Assembly (NCBI RefSeq): GCF_015694425.1
Contig: NZ_JADQDN010000005.1
Coordinates: 248,001 to 312,000 of the forward strand
Direction: 5' to 3'
Origin: Microvirga terrestris
GTDB lineage: Bacteria; Pseudomonadota; Alphaproteobacteria; Rhizobiales; Beijerinckiaceae
DNA: 64,000 bases
The notes beneath the pieces were generated by a model. The model did no database searches, had not been told where the DNA came from, and saw only the letters and a program-made list of their open reading frames with translations. A program made the position numbers and the translations under genes. Positions 55,086 to 64,000 of this stretch are shown here, in pieces. The first letter of the stretch is position 1; each line of letters begins with the position of its first letter.

Positions 55086-56426
55086 TTATGCAGCCTGCCC
55101 CGCCAGCCGCGCCTTCGCCCGCTCCGGCCCGATCAGCGGCAGCAGCGCTGCCAGTTCGGGACCGTGATCGAGCCCGGTCAACGCTAGCCGCAGAGGCATG
55201 AACAGTGCCTTGCCCTTGAAGCCCGTGGCGGCTTTCACCGCTTCCGTCCAGGTCTTCCAGGTGGTGGCGTCCCAAGGGGCCTCCGGCAGAACGCCGGTGG
55301 CTGCCTCGATGAAAGCTTTGTCCTCGATAACCGGAGTCACGGGACCGCGCACGATCTTGGCCCACTCCGCGGCATCCTGAACCTTCGTCAGATTGCCGCG
55401 CACCGCATTCCAGAACGCCTCGCCCTCATCGGCGCCGAGCTGTTTCAGACGCTCTCGGGCCACTTCATAGGGCATCTCGTGGATGAGGCGCGCGTTCAGG
55501 TGCTCCAGCTCGCTCTCGTCGAACTTCGCCGGCGCGCGGGAGATGTGCGAGAAGTCGATGAGCTTGGCGAGCTCGTTGAGATCGGCGATGGGCCGCACGG
55601 CCTCGGCCGAGCCGACCAGCACTGCCAGTGAAGCGACTGCCTGCGGCTCGAGACCGGCATCGCGCAGGCCCTTCACGGACAGATGGCCGAGGCGCTTCGA
55701 CAGCCCCTCGCCGCTCGCCGTGATCAGCAGGCTGTGATGGGCGAAAGTGGGAGAGCCGGCGCCCAGAGCTTCGAAGATCTGGATCTGCACGGCCGTGTTG
55801 GTGACGTGGTCCTCACCCCGGATCACGTGGGTGATCTTGAGGTCGATGTCGTCCACTACCGACGGCAGGGTATAGAGATAGGTCCCGTCCTCGCGCACCA
55901 GCACCGGGTCGGACAGCGAGCTGCAATCCACATGGCAATGGCCGCGCACGAGGTCTTCCCAGGCGACGTTCGTCGGCTCCAGACGAAAGCGCCAGTGTGG
56001 CTTGCGGCCCTCATCTTCGAGTTTGGCCCGGTCCTCATCCGTGAGCTTCAGGGCCGCCCGGTCGTAGATCGGCGGCAGCCCACGGGCGAGTTGGCGCTTG
56101 CGGCGGAATTCCAGCTCTTCCTGGGTTTCGTAGCAGGGATAAAGCCGCCCAGCCGCCTTCAGCTGCTCGGCTGCCGCGTCATAAAGCGCGAACCGCTCCG
56201 ACTGACGCACGACGACATCGGGCGGGATGCCGAGCCAATGCAGGTCGGTCTCGATGGAATCCGCATATTCCTGCTTCGACCGTGCCACATCGGTGTCGTC
56301 GAAGCGCAGGATGAAGGTGCCGCCTTCCCGCCGCGCGTAGAGCGCGTTCAGCAGAGCGACGCGGGTGTTGCCGATATGGATGTGCCCGGTCGGAGACGGG
56401 GCGAAGCGTACGATGGGCTTGGACAT
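55086..56426 (-). CDS. gltX: Glutamyl-tRNA synthetase
   Basis: The 446-residue class I synthetase has [17 protein letters not shown] (HIGH motif as HIGN), [11 protein letters not shown] and [10 protein letters not shown], where the KMSKS loop is GLSKR. The C-terminal helical domain completes it. The shorter length and GLSKR agree with the second GluRS form (GltX2) that many alphaproteobacteria have along with a longer GltX1. It attaches glutamate to tRNA, and possibly also acts on tRNA-Gln ahead of the amidotransferase. ATG 56426 is chosen; the upstream frame is repeat DNA. Confidence 0.92.
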   Translation of the reverse strand: MSKPIVRFAPSPTGHIHIGNTRVALLNALYARREGGTFILRFDDTDVARSKQEYADSIETDLHWLGIPPDVVVRQSERFALYDAAAEQLKAAGRLYPCYETQEELEFRRKRQLARGLPPIYDRAALKLTDEDRAKLEDEGRKPHWRFRLEPTNVAWEDLVRGHCHVDCSSLSDPVLVREDGTYLYTLPSVVDDIDLKITHVIRGEDHVTNTAVQIQIFEALGAGSPTFAHHSLLITASGEGLSKRLGHLSVKGLRDAGLEPQAVASLAVLVGSAEAVRPIADLNELAKLIDFSHISRAPAKFDESELEHLNARLIHEMPYEVARERLKQLGADEGEAFWNAVRGNLTKVQDAAEWAKIVRGPVTPVIEDKAFIEAATGVLPEAPWDATTWKTWTEAVKAATGFKGKALFMPLRLALTGLDHGPELAALLPLIGPERAKARLAGQAA

Positions 56427-56494
56427 GCAGATGCTATGGCGAAGGGAGCGAAGGCGCGCAAGGGGTGACCGCGTTTGACAGTGCTCAGACTTTA

Positions 56495-56600
56495 TCCCCT
56501 CCCCCTTGTGGGGAGGGTTAGGGTGGGGGTGCCGGCGCTGAACTGGACCAGCGGAGCGCTCACACCCCCACCTCCAACTCCTCCCCACAAGGGGGAGGAG
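56495..56600. repeat. Palindromic repeat, CTCCCCCTTGTGGGGAG type
   Basis: The left part is CTCCCCCTTGTGGGGAGGG followed by TTAGGGTGGGGGT. The right part mirrors it with ACACCCCCACC and CTCCCCACAAGGGGGAGG. The full unit folds into a long hairpin and probably ends or stabilises transcripts between gltX and nadE. This motif is common in several alphaproteobacterial genomes by my recollection. Confidence 0.85.
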
Positions 56601-56614
56601 AGTACAGGTGCGCC

Positions 56615-58348
56615 CTACACGTCCATCGACCCAGCGCGCGGCTTGCCGATGGCGCGCTCCAGGGCTTCGTCCTTCTGGTGCGCTGCCAGCCCCTGATCGC
56701 GGTAGCGGTTGACGATAGGGTAGCGACGGTCGCGGCCGAAGTTCCGGCGCGTCACCTTTACGCCGGGCGCCGCCTGGCGGCGCTTGTACTCGGCGATGTA
56801 GAGCAGGCGCTCCACCTTCTTGACGACCTCCAGGTCATAACCCTTCGCCACGATTTCCGAGACCCGCAACTCCTCCTCCACGAGGCCGCGCAGGATCTCG
56901 TCAAGATCCTCGTAAGGCGGCAGCGAATCCTGATCCTTCTGGTTCTCGCGCAGCTCTGCGGTGGGGGCCTTGGTCAGGATGTTCTCGGGGATCACGATCC
57001 CGTCCGGTCCGAGCGCACCCTTGGGTTTCCAGCGGTTGCGCAGGGCGGAAATGCGGTAGACCTCCATCTTGTAGAGATCCTTGATCGGATTGAAGCCGCC
57101 GTTCATGTCGCCGTAGATCGTGGCATAGCCGACCGACATCTCAGACTTGTTGCCGGTGGTCAGAACCATGGACCCGAACTTGTTCGAGATCGCCATCAGG
57201 ATGGTGCCGCGGGCGCGGCTCTGGAGGTTCTCTTCCGTGATGTCCCGCTCGCGCCCCGCGAACAGAGGTTGCAGAGCGGCTTCGAAACCCTCCACGGGCT
57301 CGGCAATCGGCAGAATGTCGTAGCGCACGCCCAGCGCCTTGGCGCATGCTTCCGCATCCTTCAGGGATTCGCCGGAGGTGTAGCGATAGGGCAGCATCAC
57401 GCAATGCACCCGCTCCGCCCCAAGCGCGTCCACCGCCATAGCGGCGCAGATGGCGGAATCGATGCCGCCGGACAGCCCCAGCACCACGCCAGGGAAACGG
57501 TTCTTCTCCACATAGTCGCGCAGGCCGAGCACGCAGGCAGCGTAATCGGCCTCCTCGCCTTCCTCCACCGTAACGATGGGCGCCTCACGACAAACCCAGC
57601 CCTCCTCACCCTTCTCCCAAGTGGTGAGCGCGATGGTCTCCTCGTTGGCCGGCAACTGACAGGCGAGCGAGCAATCGGAATTGAGCACGAAGGAGGCACC
57701 GTCGAAGACAAGCTCATCCTGACCGCCGACTTGGTTCAGGTAAACCAGCGGCAGGCCGCTTTCGGTCACGCGGGCGGCGGCGATGTTGAAGCGCTCCTCT
57801 GTCTTGCCGCGCCAATAGGGCGAGCCGTTGGGCACGAGCAGCATCTCGGCCCCGGTCTCGGCGAGGCACTCGACCACGTCGCCGCTCCAGATGTCCTCGC
57901 AGATGGGCAGCCCTAAGCGGATGCCGCGGAAATTAACCGGCCCCGGCAGGGGGCCTGCTTCGAAATTACGCTTCTCGTCGAAGACGCCGTAATTCGGCAG
58001 ATCAACCTTGAAGCGCACCGAGACCGTGCCGCCGTCGAGAAGCGCATAGGCATTGTAGAGAAGCCCCTCCTCCCGCCACGGCAGGCCGACGAGCATGCCG
58101 GGCCCGCCATCCGCCGTCTCACGGGCGAGCCGCTCAAGCGCAGCCCGGCAGGTATCCTGAAAGGCGGGCTTCAGCACGAGATCCTCGGCGGGATAGCCCG
58201 CGAGGAACTGCTCGGCGAACATCACGATGTCGGCTCCCATGCGGGCGGCCTCGGCGCGGGCCTCGCGAGCCTTCTGCTCGTTGCCGGCCACATCACCGAC
58301 GATGGGGTTGAGCTGCGCGAGCGCGATCTTGAGAATGTTCTGAGCCAT
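56615..58348 (-). CDS. nadE: Glutamine-dependent NAD+ synthetase
   Basis: The 577-residue enzyme makes NAD from deamido-NAD, ATP and glutamine. An N-terminal nitrilase-type glutaminase domain (about 1-260) shows the triad in [10 protein letters not shown] (Glu), [15 protein letters not shown] (Lys) and LPICEDIW (Cys). The synthetase domain has [10 protein letters not shown], the ATP pyrophosphatase loop, near residue 305. Both activities appear intact. ATG 58348 is chosen; the frame is open to 58420. Confidence 0.95.
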   Translation of the reverse strand: MAQNILKIALAQLNPIVGDVAGNEQKAREARAEAARMGADIVMFAEQFLAGYPAEDLVLKPAFQDTCRAALERLARETADGGPGMLVGLPWREEGLLYNAYALLDGGTVSVRFKVDLPNYGVFDEKRNFEAGPLPGPVNFRGIRLGLPICEDIWSGDVVECLAETGAEMLLVPNGSPYWRGKTEERFNIAAARVTESGLPLVYLNQVGGQDELVFDGASFVLNSDCSLACQLPANEETIALTTWEKGEEGWVCREAPIVTVEEGEEADYAACVLGLRDYVEKNRFPGVVLGLSGGIDSAICAAMAVDALGAERVHCVMLPYRYTSGESLKDAEACAKALGVRYDILPIAEPVEGFEAALQPLFAGRERDITEENLQSRARGTILMAISNKFGSMVLTTGNKSEMSVGYATIYGDMNGGFNPIKDLYKMEVYRISALRNRWKPKGALGPDGIVIPENILTKAPTAELRENQKDQDSLPPYEDLDEILRGLVEEELRVSEIVAKGYDLEVVKKVERLLYIAEYKRRQAAPGVKVTRRNFGRDRRYPIVNRYRDQGLAAHQKDEALERAIGKPRAGSMDV

Positions 58349-58571
58349 GATACCAGCGGATTTAGCGCGCTGCCGGTTGCTCAGCAATGCGATGGGCAAA
58401 GCTTTCCCACGACAGTTCAACGTGCATCATGCCCAACCGATCCGCCATTTGGTATAGGCTCTGGCAGAGCTCTCAACGGCAAGCGCTCCACCCCTCGTGC
58501 AAAGCTCAAGCTTTGTGGGAACCCGCAACAGTCCAGTTCGTTATTTCCACACGAAACACTGGGAGACTGAC

Positions 58572-58655
58572 ATGTTGAAAGGCGGCCTGCTTTGGCTCAT
58601 CGGCATTCCTCTGCCGATCATTCTTATTCTCTTCTTCATGGGCTGGCTGAGCTAA
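58572..58655 (+). CDS. 27-residue hydrophobic micro-protein
   Basis: The short frame encodes a 27-residue peptide, MLKGGLLWLIGIPLPIIL followed by a hydrophobic end and WLS. It forms one membrane helix with a Pro-containing centre. GGGAGACTGAC upstream supplies a fair ribosome binding site. Small proteins of this pattern occur in relatives, from memory. A strong bidirectional terminator follows within 40 bases. Function unknown; it may act as a membrane regulator of a partner protein. Confidence 0.6.
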   Translation: MLKGGLLWLIGIPLPIILILFFMGWLS

Positions 58656-58690
58656 GCTCAAGTACTTGTAGAGTAGCGTATGCGTAAAAG

Positions 58691-58722
58691 AAAAAGGGGC
58701 GCTCGAAGCGCCCCTTTTTCTT
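58691..58722. terminator. Bidirectional rho-independent terminator
   Basis: AAAAAGGGGCGCT and AGCGCCCCTTTTT form a perfect stem with a tetraloop-like CGA turn. A and T tracts on both sides let it stop transcripts from the micro-protein gene on the plus strand and from aroG on the minus strand. Confidence 0.95.
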
Positions 58723-58737
58723 AAGACATCCAGTCGT

Positions 58738-60123
58738 TCATTCCGCCGCCAGGGCGGCCGGTTGTTCCCTTGACTGGCGCTCGCGCTTGATCAGTTCCGA
58801 TGTCAGGAATGCAATCTCCAGCGCCTGCTCGGCGTTGAGGCGCGGGTCGCAATAGGTGTGATAGCGATCGCGCAGATCCGCATCGGTGAGCGCGCGGGCG
58901 CCGCCGGTGCATTCCGTCACGTTCTTGCCGGTCATCTCCAGGTGGATGCCGCCCGCATGCGTGCCTTCCGCCTGATGGATGGCGAAGAAGTCCTGCACCT
59001 CGCTCATGACCTGCTCGAACGGCCGGGTCTTGTAGCCTGAGCCCGCCTTGATGGTGTTGCCATGCATCGGATCGCAGGACCACACGACCGTGCGCCCTTC
59101 CCGCTCGACCGCGCGGATCAAGCCCGGCAGATGATCGGCGACCTTGCCTGCGCCGAAGCGGCAGATCAGGGTCAGGCGGCCGGCCTCGTCCTCGGGGTTG
59201 AGGGTGTCGATGAGCCTGAGCAGCCCATCGGCCGAGAGTGATGGGCCGCATTTGAGGCCGATCGGGTTCTTGATGCCGCGCATATATTCAATATGGGCGT
59301 GATCCGGCTGGCGGGTGCGGTCGCCGATCCAGAGCATATGGCCAGAGGTGGCGTACCAGTCGCCGGTCGTGGAATCGACCCGGGTCATGGCCTCCTCGTA
59401 GCCGAGCAACAGCGCCTCGTGGCTGGTGTAGAAATCCGTCGAGCGCATCTCGGGATGGGTCTCGGGGTCGATCCCGATGGCTCGCATGAAGTTGATGCTC
59501 TCGGTGATGCGCTCGGCCAGCTCGCTGTAGCGCGAGGATTGCGGCGAATCCTTCACGAAACCCAGCATCCAGCGATGGGCATTTTCGAGATTGGCGTAGC
59601 CGCCGGTCGCGAAGGCGCGGATCAGGTTGAGCGTCGCGGCCGACTGGCGGTAGGCCATGAGCTGGCGGCGCGGATCGGGCGTGCGGGCCTCCGGCGTGAA
59701 GGCGATGTCGCTGATGATGTCGCCCCGGTAGCTCGGCAGCTCGACGCCGTCGATGATCTCCGTGCCCGAGGAACGTGGCTTGGCGAACTGGCCGGCCACG
59801 CGGCCCACCTTCACCACGGGCGAGCCGCCCGCATAGGTGAGCACCACGGCCATCTGCAGGAACAGGCGGAAGAAATCGCGGATGTTGTCCGCCGAATGCT
59901 CGGCGAAGCTCTCGGCGCAGTCACCGCCCTGGAGCAGGAAGGCCTCGCCCTTGGCCACCTTGGCCAGGGTCTTCTTCAGCTTGCGGGCCTCGCCGGCAAA
60001 GACGAGCGGAGGAAAGCCGGCGAGCTGCTGCTCGACGCTCTCAAGGGCCTCAAGGTCCGGATAGGCCGGAACCTGCTGGATCGGCTTGTTTCTCCAGCTA
60101 TCGGGCGTCCACCGCTCGGTCAT
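58738..60123 (-). CDS. aroG: Class II 3-deoxy-7-phosphoheptulonate synthase
   Basis: The 461-residue class II (plant-type) DAHP synthase makes the first shikimate intermediate from phosphoenolpyruvate and erythrose 4-phosphate. Metal and substrate motifs are [28 protein letters not shown] and [12 protein letters not shown]. It opens with [19 protein letters not shown], typical for the class. ATG 60123 is chosen; the frame is open to 60150. No extra regulatory domain is seen. A bidirectional terminator lies downstream. Confidence 0.95.
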   Translation of the reverse strand: MTERWTPDSWRNKPIQQVPAYPDLEALESVEQQLAGFPPLVFAGEARKLKKTLAKVAKGEAFLLQGGDCAESFAEHSADNIRDFFRLFLQMAVVLTYAGGSPVVKVGRVAGQFAKPRSSGTEIIDGVELPSYRGDIISDIAFTPEARTPDPRRQLMAYRQSAATLNLIRAFATGGYANLENAHRWMLGFVKDSPQSSRYSELAERITESINFMRAIGIDPETHPEMRSTDFYTSHEALLLGYEEAMTRVDSTTGDWYATSGHMLWIGDRTRQPDHAHIEYMRGIKNPIGLKCGPSLSADGLLRLIDTLNPEDEAGRLTLICRFGAGKVADHLPGLIRAVEREGRTVVWSCDPMHGNTIKAGSGYKTRPFEQVMSEVQDFFAIHQAEGTHAGGIHLEMTGKNVTECTGGARALTDADLRDRYHTYCDPRLNAEQALEIAFLTSELIKRERQSREQPAALAAE

Positions 60124-60308
60124 GACACTTACCCCGTGTCCTTTCTTCAATGCTCATCGTGCGCCGCAACAAGCGGCATGAAACGGCACCTATACACGAC
60201 ATGAACGAAAAGGCGAGTGCGTAGAGGTGACGCCGCGCATGAGGGGACCGCATGTCGCGGACACCCGAATTAAGCCTGAAATCCTGTAAAGTGCAGAAAA
60301 GGCGTATC

Positions 60309-60422
60309 TCAGCGCGCGGGGCGCTGACGGCTCTCACGCCGGGACATCCAGAGGGCGCCAAAGCCCATCGCGACGGCAATGACCGGGATGCCGAAGTAGA
60401 CATAGGCTTCCAGGAGGGTCAT
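60309..60422 (-). CDS. 37-residue small membrane protein
   Basis: The frame encodes a 37-residue peptide with one membrane helix (AYVYFGIPVIAVAMGFGALW) and a basic tail with SRRESRQRPAR. Its ATG overlaps the stop of the 75-residue gene upstream by the ATGA arrangement at 60419-60422, which strongly supports translation. Function unknown. Confidence 0.6.
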   Translation of the reverse strand: MTLLEAYVYFGIPVIAVAMGFGALWMSRRESRQRPAR

Positions 60423-60646
60423 GGCTTCAGGTCTCTCAAGATCAACTTCGCTATCGAATGTAGGATGAACCCGACAAAAAGCCAAATGATGCTGACGAGA
60501 ATGGTGATAGAATCCCTTGCCATAGCCTCCGATCCATAGCCGACGGCCACCATTGGCCCCACGAACCCGGCAATCACGAATGCAACTGCCACGTTATTGA
60601 GGGCTGTCGCCGTCAGCTTGGTCTGCTCGTTATGGATCAGACTCAT
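60419..60646 (-). CDS. 75-residue two-helix membrane protein
   Basis: The protein has a short polar N terminus, then two hydrophobic segments (AVAFVIAGFVGPMVAVGYG and ITILVSIIWLFVGFILHSIA), and a charged C terminus. ATG 60646 has a weak ribosome binding site. It overlaps the 37-residue gene that follows and so forms a small membrane pair. It lies 24 bases after gor on the same strand. It could be a toxin, holin-like or assembly factor, but nothing in sequence settles it. Confidence 0.65.
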   Translation of the reverse strand: MSLIHNEQTKLTATALNNVAVAFVIAGFVGPMVAVGYGSEAMARDSITILVSIIWLFVGFILHSIAKLILRDLKP

Positions 60647-60670
60647 TCAGTACCCCCGCACCCCACCCTA

Positions 60671-62056
60671 CTACCCCACCGCCACCGGCTTCTTCACCAC
60701 GACCGACGTGCGCATGGTCACCAATTCCTCGGCTGCCGTTGGGTGAACCGCCACTGTTCGGTCGAAATCGGCCTTGGTGGCCCCCATGGTGACGGCGATG
60801 CCTGCAAGCTGGATCATCTCGCCGGCATCGTGCCCCATGATGTGGACGCCCACGACCTTGTCGGTGGCCTTGTCGACGACCAGCTTCATGAAGACCCGGT
60901 CCTTGCCGCCCGAGAGGGTAGCCTTCATGGGCCGGAAGGCGGTCTTGTAGACGTCGATCTCGCCATAGATCGCCCGGGCGGCGCCCTCGCCGCAGCCGAT
61001 CACGCCGATCTCCGGCGTAGAGAAAACGGCGGTCGGGATCAGGTCGTGGTCGACCATCGTGGGCTTGTTGCCGAACACCGTATCGGCAAAGGCATGGCCC
61101 TCCCGGATGGCGATGGGGGTGAGGTTCGCCCGGTTGGTGACATCGCCCACCGCGTAGATCGACGGGATGAGGGTCTGGGAATAGGCATCGACAGGGATTG
61201 CCCCGACCTCGTCGACGGTGATCCCGGCATTTTCCAGGCCGAGCCCTTTGGTGTTGGGGCGCCGCCCGGTGGCGACGAGAACCTGATCCACGGTGAGCGT
61301 CGAGCCGTCGGACAGGCTCGCGGCAATGCCCCCGGCCGTCTTCTCCAGGCTCGTAAGGGTCCGCCCGAGGGCCAGGTTGATGCCGCGCTGGGTATAAGCT
61401 TCCCCCAGAGCATCGCGCACGTCGTCGTCGAAGCCGCGCAGGAGCTTGTCGCCCCGGTGCAGGAGCGTGACCTCGCTGCCGAGGCCGGCGAAGATGCCGG
61501 CGAACTCGACCGCGATGTAGCCGCCGCCGACGACCAGGATGCGCTTGGGCTGGGATTCCAGGTGGAAAACCTCGTTGGAGGTGATGCCGAGTTCGCCGCC
61601 GGGGATGACCGGCTCCAGGGTCGGGTGGGCGCCCACCGCGACGAGGATATACCGGGCTCGGATGCGGGAGCCGGTCTTGAGCACATGAACCGTGTGAGCA
61701 TCCTCGATCACGGCGCGGCTGTCGACGATCTCGACGCCGGCCTTCCCGAGATTGGTCCGGTAGATGCCCTCCAGCCGGTCGATCTCCTTGTCCTTGTTGC
61801 GGATCAAAGCGGCCCAGTCGAAGCGCCTCTCGCCGAGGGTCCAGCCGAAGCCCTCCGCCTCGTGGAACTCGTCGGCGAAGCGGCTGGCATAGACCATCAG
61901 CTTCTTGGGTACGCAGCCACGGATGACGCAGGTTCCGCCGACCCGATACTCCTCCGCGAGCATCACCTTCGCGCCGTAACCGGCGGCGATCCGGGCAGCG
62001 CGCACGCCGCCCGACCCGCCTCCGATGACGAAGAGATCAACATCGAATGAGGTCAT
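60671..62056 (-). CDS. gor: Glutathione-disulfide reductase
   Basis: The 461-residue flavoenzyme reduces oxidised glutathione with NADPH. The FAD motif GGGSGGVRAARIAA lies near residue 12, the redox pair Cys43/Cys48 is in GGTCVIRGC, and the NADPH Rossmann motif is VVGGGYIAVEFAG. The C-terminal VHPTAAEELVTM gives the catalytic His of the partner subunit. ATG 62056 is chosen; the frame is open to 62089. The two small membrane genes follow. A nearby gene for glutathione transferase is at 2.9 kb. Confidence 0.95.
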   Translation of the reverse strand: MTSFDVDLFVIGGGSGGVRAARIAAGYGAKVMLAEEYRVGGTCVIRGCVPKKLMVYASRFADEFHEAEGFGWTLGERRFDWAALIRNKDKEIDRLEGIYRTNLGKAGVEIVDSRAVIEDAHTVHVLKTGSRIRARYILVAVGAHPTLEPVIPGGELGITSNEVFHLESQPKRILVVGGGYIAVEFAGIFAGLGSEVTLLHRGDKLLRGFDDDVRDALGEAYTQRGINLALGRTLTSLEKTAGGIAASLSDGSTLTVDQVLVATGRRPNTKGLGLENAGITVDEVGAIPVDAYSQTLIPSIYAVGDVTNRANLTPIAIREGHAFADTVFGNKPTMVDHDLIPTAVFSTPEIGVIGCGEGAARAIYGEIDVYKTAFRPMKATLSGGKDRVFMKLVVDKATDKVVGVHIMGHDAGEMIQLAGIAVTMGATKADFDRTVAVHPTAAEELVTMRTSVVVKKPVAVG

Positions 62057-62283
62057 GGCGCGGTCTCCGCTCAAGTTCCGTTTCAACACTTCATATAGGG
62101 AATGTTGCTGGGCGGCACCGCCCGACAGCCCTGCTCCGGGGACATGGCTGCCCCTTGCGGTGGTGTTCTTACGCTAAGGTTCAACAGCGATAAAGAAGCA
62201 AGCGCTTGCCGCTCCTCTGTTCCCTCTTTAGGTTCTGCCGCAGGACGCTCTCACCAAACGTCAGCGTCGACGGAGGAAATAAG

Positions 62284-63255
62284 ATGACCCAGTTTCGCAA
62301 AGGCCTTTGGCGCAGCGCACTCGCTGCTGCAGCCGTGGCCGGTTTCGTGACATCGGCAGCGGCCCAGATGGAGCTCAAGATCATGGCTCCCGCAGCGCCA
62401 GGCGGCGGCTGGGACCAGACGGCTCGGTCCATGCAGCAGGCGCTGACCCAGTCCGGCATCGCCAAGAGCGCGCAGGTCACCAACGTTCCGGGCGCTGGCG
62501 GCTCCATCGGCATCGCCCAGCTCGTGAACAACTCCAAGGGCGACGGCAATCAGCTCATGGTCATGGGCTACGTCATGGTGGGCGCGCTGCTGACCAACAA
62601 GTCGCCCGTCACCCTCGATCAGACCACGCCCATCGCCCGCCTGACGACGGAATACGAGGCGATCGTGGTGCCGGCCGACTCGCCGATCAAGAACGCCAAG
62701 GACCTCGCTGCTGCGATCAAGGCCGATCCGGCCAAGGTGACCTGGGCCGGCGGCTCGGCGGGCGGCGTCGACCACATTGCTGCGGCGCTCTTCGCCAAGG
62801 CTGCAGGCGCAGACCCGACCAAGATCAACTACATCCCCTTCTCCGGCGGCGGCGAGGCCCTGGCGGCCATCCTCGGCGGCAAGGTGACGGCCGGCATCTC
62901 CGGCTATGGCGAGTTCGAGAGCCAGGTGAAGGCGGGCAAGCTGCGCCTCATCGGCCTGACCTCGGCCAAGAAGACGGCCAATGTTGATGTGCCCTCCATC
63001 AAGGAGCAGGGTATCGACCTCGAGATCGCCAACTGGCGCGCGGTCGTGGCCCCTCCTGGCATTTCCGCCGACCAGAAGAAGGCTCTGACGGACACCATGG
63101 ACAAGATGGCGAAGTCGAAGGAATGGCAGGACATTCTGAAGGCCAAAGGCTGGGAGGACGCTTACGTCTCCGGCGATGCCTTCACCAAGATTCTGGCCGA
63201 CGAGCAGGCCCGCACCAAGGACGTGCTCACGGCCGTCGGTCTGGTAAAGTCGTAA
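62284..63255 (+). CDS. tctC: Tripartite tricarboxylate transporter substrate-binding protein TctC
   Basis: The 323-residue periplasmic binding protein (Bug family) has a signal peptide (about residues 1-27). Its mature part starts [20 protein letters not shown], then [10 protein letters not shown] and [20 protein letters not shown]. It captures citrate or another carboxylate for the tctB/tctA membrane unit downstream. The start ATG 62284 has GGAGGAAAT directly upstream; the longer frame is open to 62206. It is followed by a palindromic repeat before tctB. Confidence 0.9.
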   Translation: MTQFRKGLWRSALAAAAVAGFVTSAAAQMELKIMAPAAPGGGWDQTARSMQQALTQSGIAKSAQVTNVPGAGGSIGIAQLVNNSKGDGNQLMVMGYVMVGALLTNKSPVTLDQTTPIARLTTEYEAIVVPADSPIKNAKDLAAAIKADPAKVTWAGGSAGGVDHIAAALFAKAAGADPTKINYIPFSGGGEALAAILGGKVTAGISGYGEFESQVKAGKLRLIGLTSAKKTANVDVPSIKEQGIDLEIANWRAVVAPPGISADQKKALTDTMDKMAKSKEWQDILKAKGWEDAYVSGDAFTKILADEQARTKDVLTAVGLVKS

Positions 63256-63265
63256 GCTCAAGCCA

Positions 63266-63379
63266 AGAGCATCGTGCGGAAAAGTGGCCCCGGTTTTCCG
63301 CAGAAACGATGCTCTTATTCACGAAGGAAGCATCGGATGGATCCCAAAAGTGCAAATCCACTTTTGGGTCCGATGCTTT
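63266..63379. repeat. Composite palindromic repeat, copy 3 (inverted)
   Basis: Unit B comes first (AGAGCATCGTGCGG to ACGATGCTCT at about 63266-63316), then unit A (AGCATCGGATGGATCCC to GGGTCCGATGCTTT, 63328-63379). This is the reverse order of the copies at 36862 and 37475. It fills the space between tctC and tctB and contains no frame that should be joined to tctB. Confidence 0.85.
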
Positions 63380-63439
63380 AGAATGACCTTCGGAGCGCCG
63401 CGTTCACGAAGCGCGGCGCTTCTTTTTGCAGGAATCGCC

Positions 63440-63913
63440 ATGGCCTTCTCTCCGCATCGGCGCATCGACGTAGCAGGCCTCGTCATCGCCATCATCCTTC
63501 TCGTCTTGGCCGGAATCGTCTGGTGGGACATGAGCAAGCTTCAGATCCTGTCCCCCTACGATCTCGGCCCGAAGGTCATGCCCATCGTTGTGTCGGCGTG
63601 CCTCGTGCTGCTGGCCATCGGCAATGCCATCGGAGCCCTGCGCGGCGACCTCCCGGCCCGTGAGACGCTGGACTGGAAGCCGATCATCCTGATCCTCGGC
63701 GCGCTTGCCTGTCTCATCGCGCTGATCCGCTTCGGCGGTGGATTCATGATCGGCACGGCCTTGCTCTTCGCTGCGACATCGACGGCGTTCGGGCGCCGGG
63801 CTTTTGTCACCGATTTCATCATCGGCGCTGTGATTGCTCTTATCGTCTACGTGCTCTTCGCCAAGCTCCTGACCCTGTCCCTGCCGGCAGGGCCGCTCGA
63901 ACGCCTGTTCTGA
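63440..63913 (+). CDS. tctB: Tripartite tricarboxylate transporter small membrane subunit TctB
   Basis: The 157-residue protein has four hydrophobic segments, with the Gly/Pro-rich loop LGPKVMPIVVSACLVLLAI characteristic of TctB. ATG 63440 has a modest AGGA ribosome binding site at about 63430-63433. The frame is open back to 63284 through the palindromic repeat, so the longer start should be rejected. It is followed by tctA with a 7-base gap. Confidence 0.88.
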   Translation: MAFSPHRRIDVAGLVIAIILLVLAGIVWWDMSKLQILSPYDLGPKVMPIVVSACLVLLAIGNAIGALRGDLPARETLDWKPIILILGALACLIALIRFGGGFMIGTALLFAATSTAFGRRAFVTDFIIGAVIALIVYVLFAKLLTLSLPAGPLERLF

Positions 63914-63920
63914 GGCCGCC

Positions 63921-64000
63921 ATGGAAGCCTTCACCTCCCTCGCCAGCGGCCTTTCTGTCGCGATCCAGCCGATGAACCTGCTGTTCGCCCTCATCGGCGT
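63921..64000 (+). CDS. tctA: Tripartite tricarboxylate transporter large membrane subunit TctA, 5' part
   Basis: Only 26 residues are in the window, MEAFTSLASGLSVAIQP then MNLLFALIG. They match the start of TctA, the 12-helix permease of this transporter. It starts 8 bases after the tctB stop and is cut by the right end of the window. Confidence 0.82.
   Translation, partial: MEAFTSLASGLSVAIQPMNLLFALIG

Noticed and set aside
63284-63439. Longer TctB start from 63284
   Set aside because: The additional residues are encoded by the composite repeat and no ribosome binding site supports them.

Overview
The window is a GC-rich, gene-dense chromosomal segment from an alphaproteobacterium of the Hyphomicrobiales, most like Microvirga or a related Methylobacteriaceae genus. 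That placement is an inference from memory. It rests on the gene set (DUF2865 and DUF1622 proteins, citramalate synthase, Atm1-type exporter, HutF/HutG five-step histidine pathway, class II DAHP synthase) and on several families of palindromic intergenic repeats typical of these genomes. No database search was possible.

Layout. 1-1.7 kb: small hypothetical genes and tRNA-Ser(GCT). 1.7-4.5 kb: RidA, a family 2 glycosyltransferase, a glutathione S-transferase and an EEP-family hydrolase. 4.7-7.7 kb: copper operon copA-cueR behind a recognisable CueR operator. 7.8-17.1 kb: phosphatase, L,D-transpeptidase, small membrane proteins, EAL protein, tyrS, SAICAR synthase, a LolA-like protein with a long Pro/Ala linker, DoxX and galE. 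17.6-20.7 kb: a large RTX protein resembling AlgE mannuronan C5-epimerases, with an Asn at the Asp of the DPHE motif. 20.9-23.5 kb: reverse transsulfuration pair (CBS and cystathionine lyase). 24-34.8 kb: histidine utilisation cluster, hutF-hutC divergent from hutIHGUD, followed by a three-gene NitT/TauT-like ABC transporter that carries the same 12-bp operator. 34.9-36 kb: collagen-like secreted protein with a hairpin over its ribosome binding site. 36-44.7 kb: tRNA-Phe, yacG, maf, pssA-psd, Atm1 exporter, LysM protein, LOG hydrolase, YdcZ. 44.8-48.6 kb: cimA, GNAT and cysS. 48.9-55 kb: argP/lysE pair, CreA, VOC, DUF2865 and an ABC-2 exporter. 55-62 kb: gltX, nadE, aroG, gor and several micro-proteins. 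62.3-64 kb: tctC-tctB-tctA (tctA cut by the window end).

Functional themes are amino-acid catabolism and export (hut cluster, CBS/lyase, lysE), copper homeostasis, phospholipid synthesis and envelope or extracellular proteins (AlgE-like RTX protein, collagen-like protein, LysM, L,D-transpeptidase, LolA-like). Intergenic spaces hold at least five dispersed palindromic repeat types. The most interesting items are the AlgE-like protein with a substituted catalytic motif, the collagen-like protein with its putative RNA switch, and the operator linking an ABC transporter to the hut regulon.
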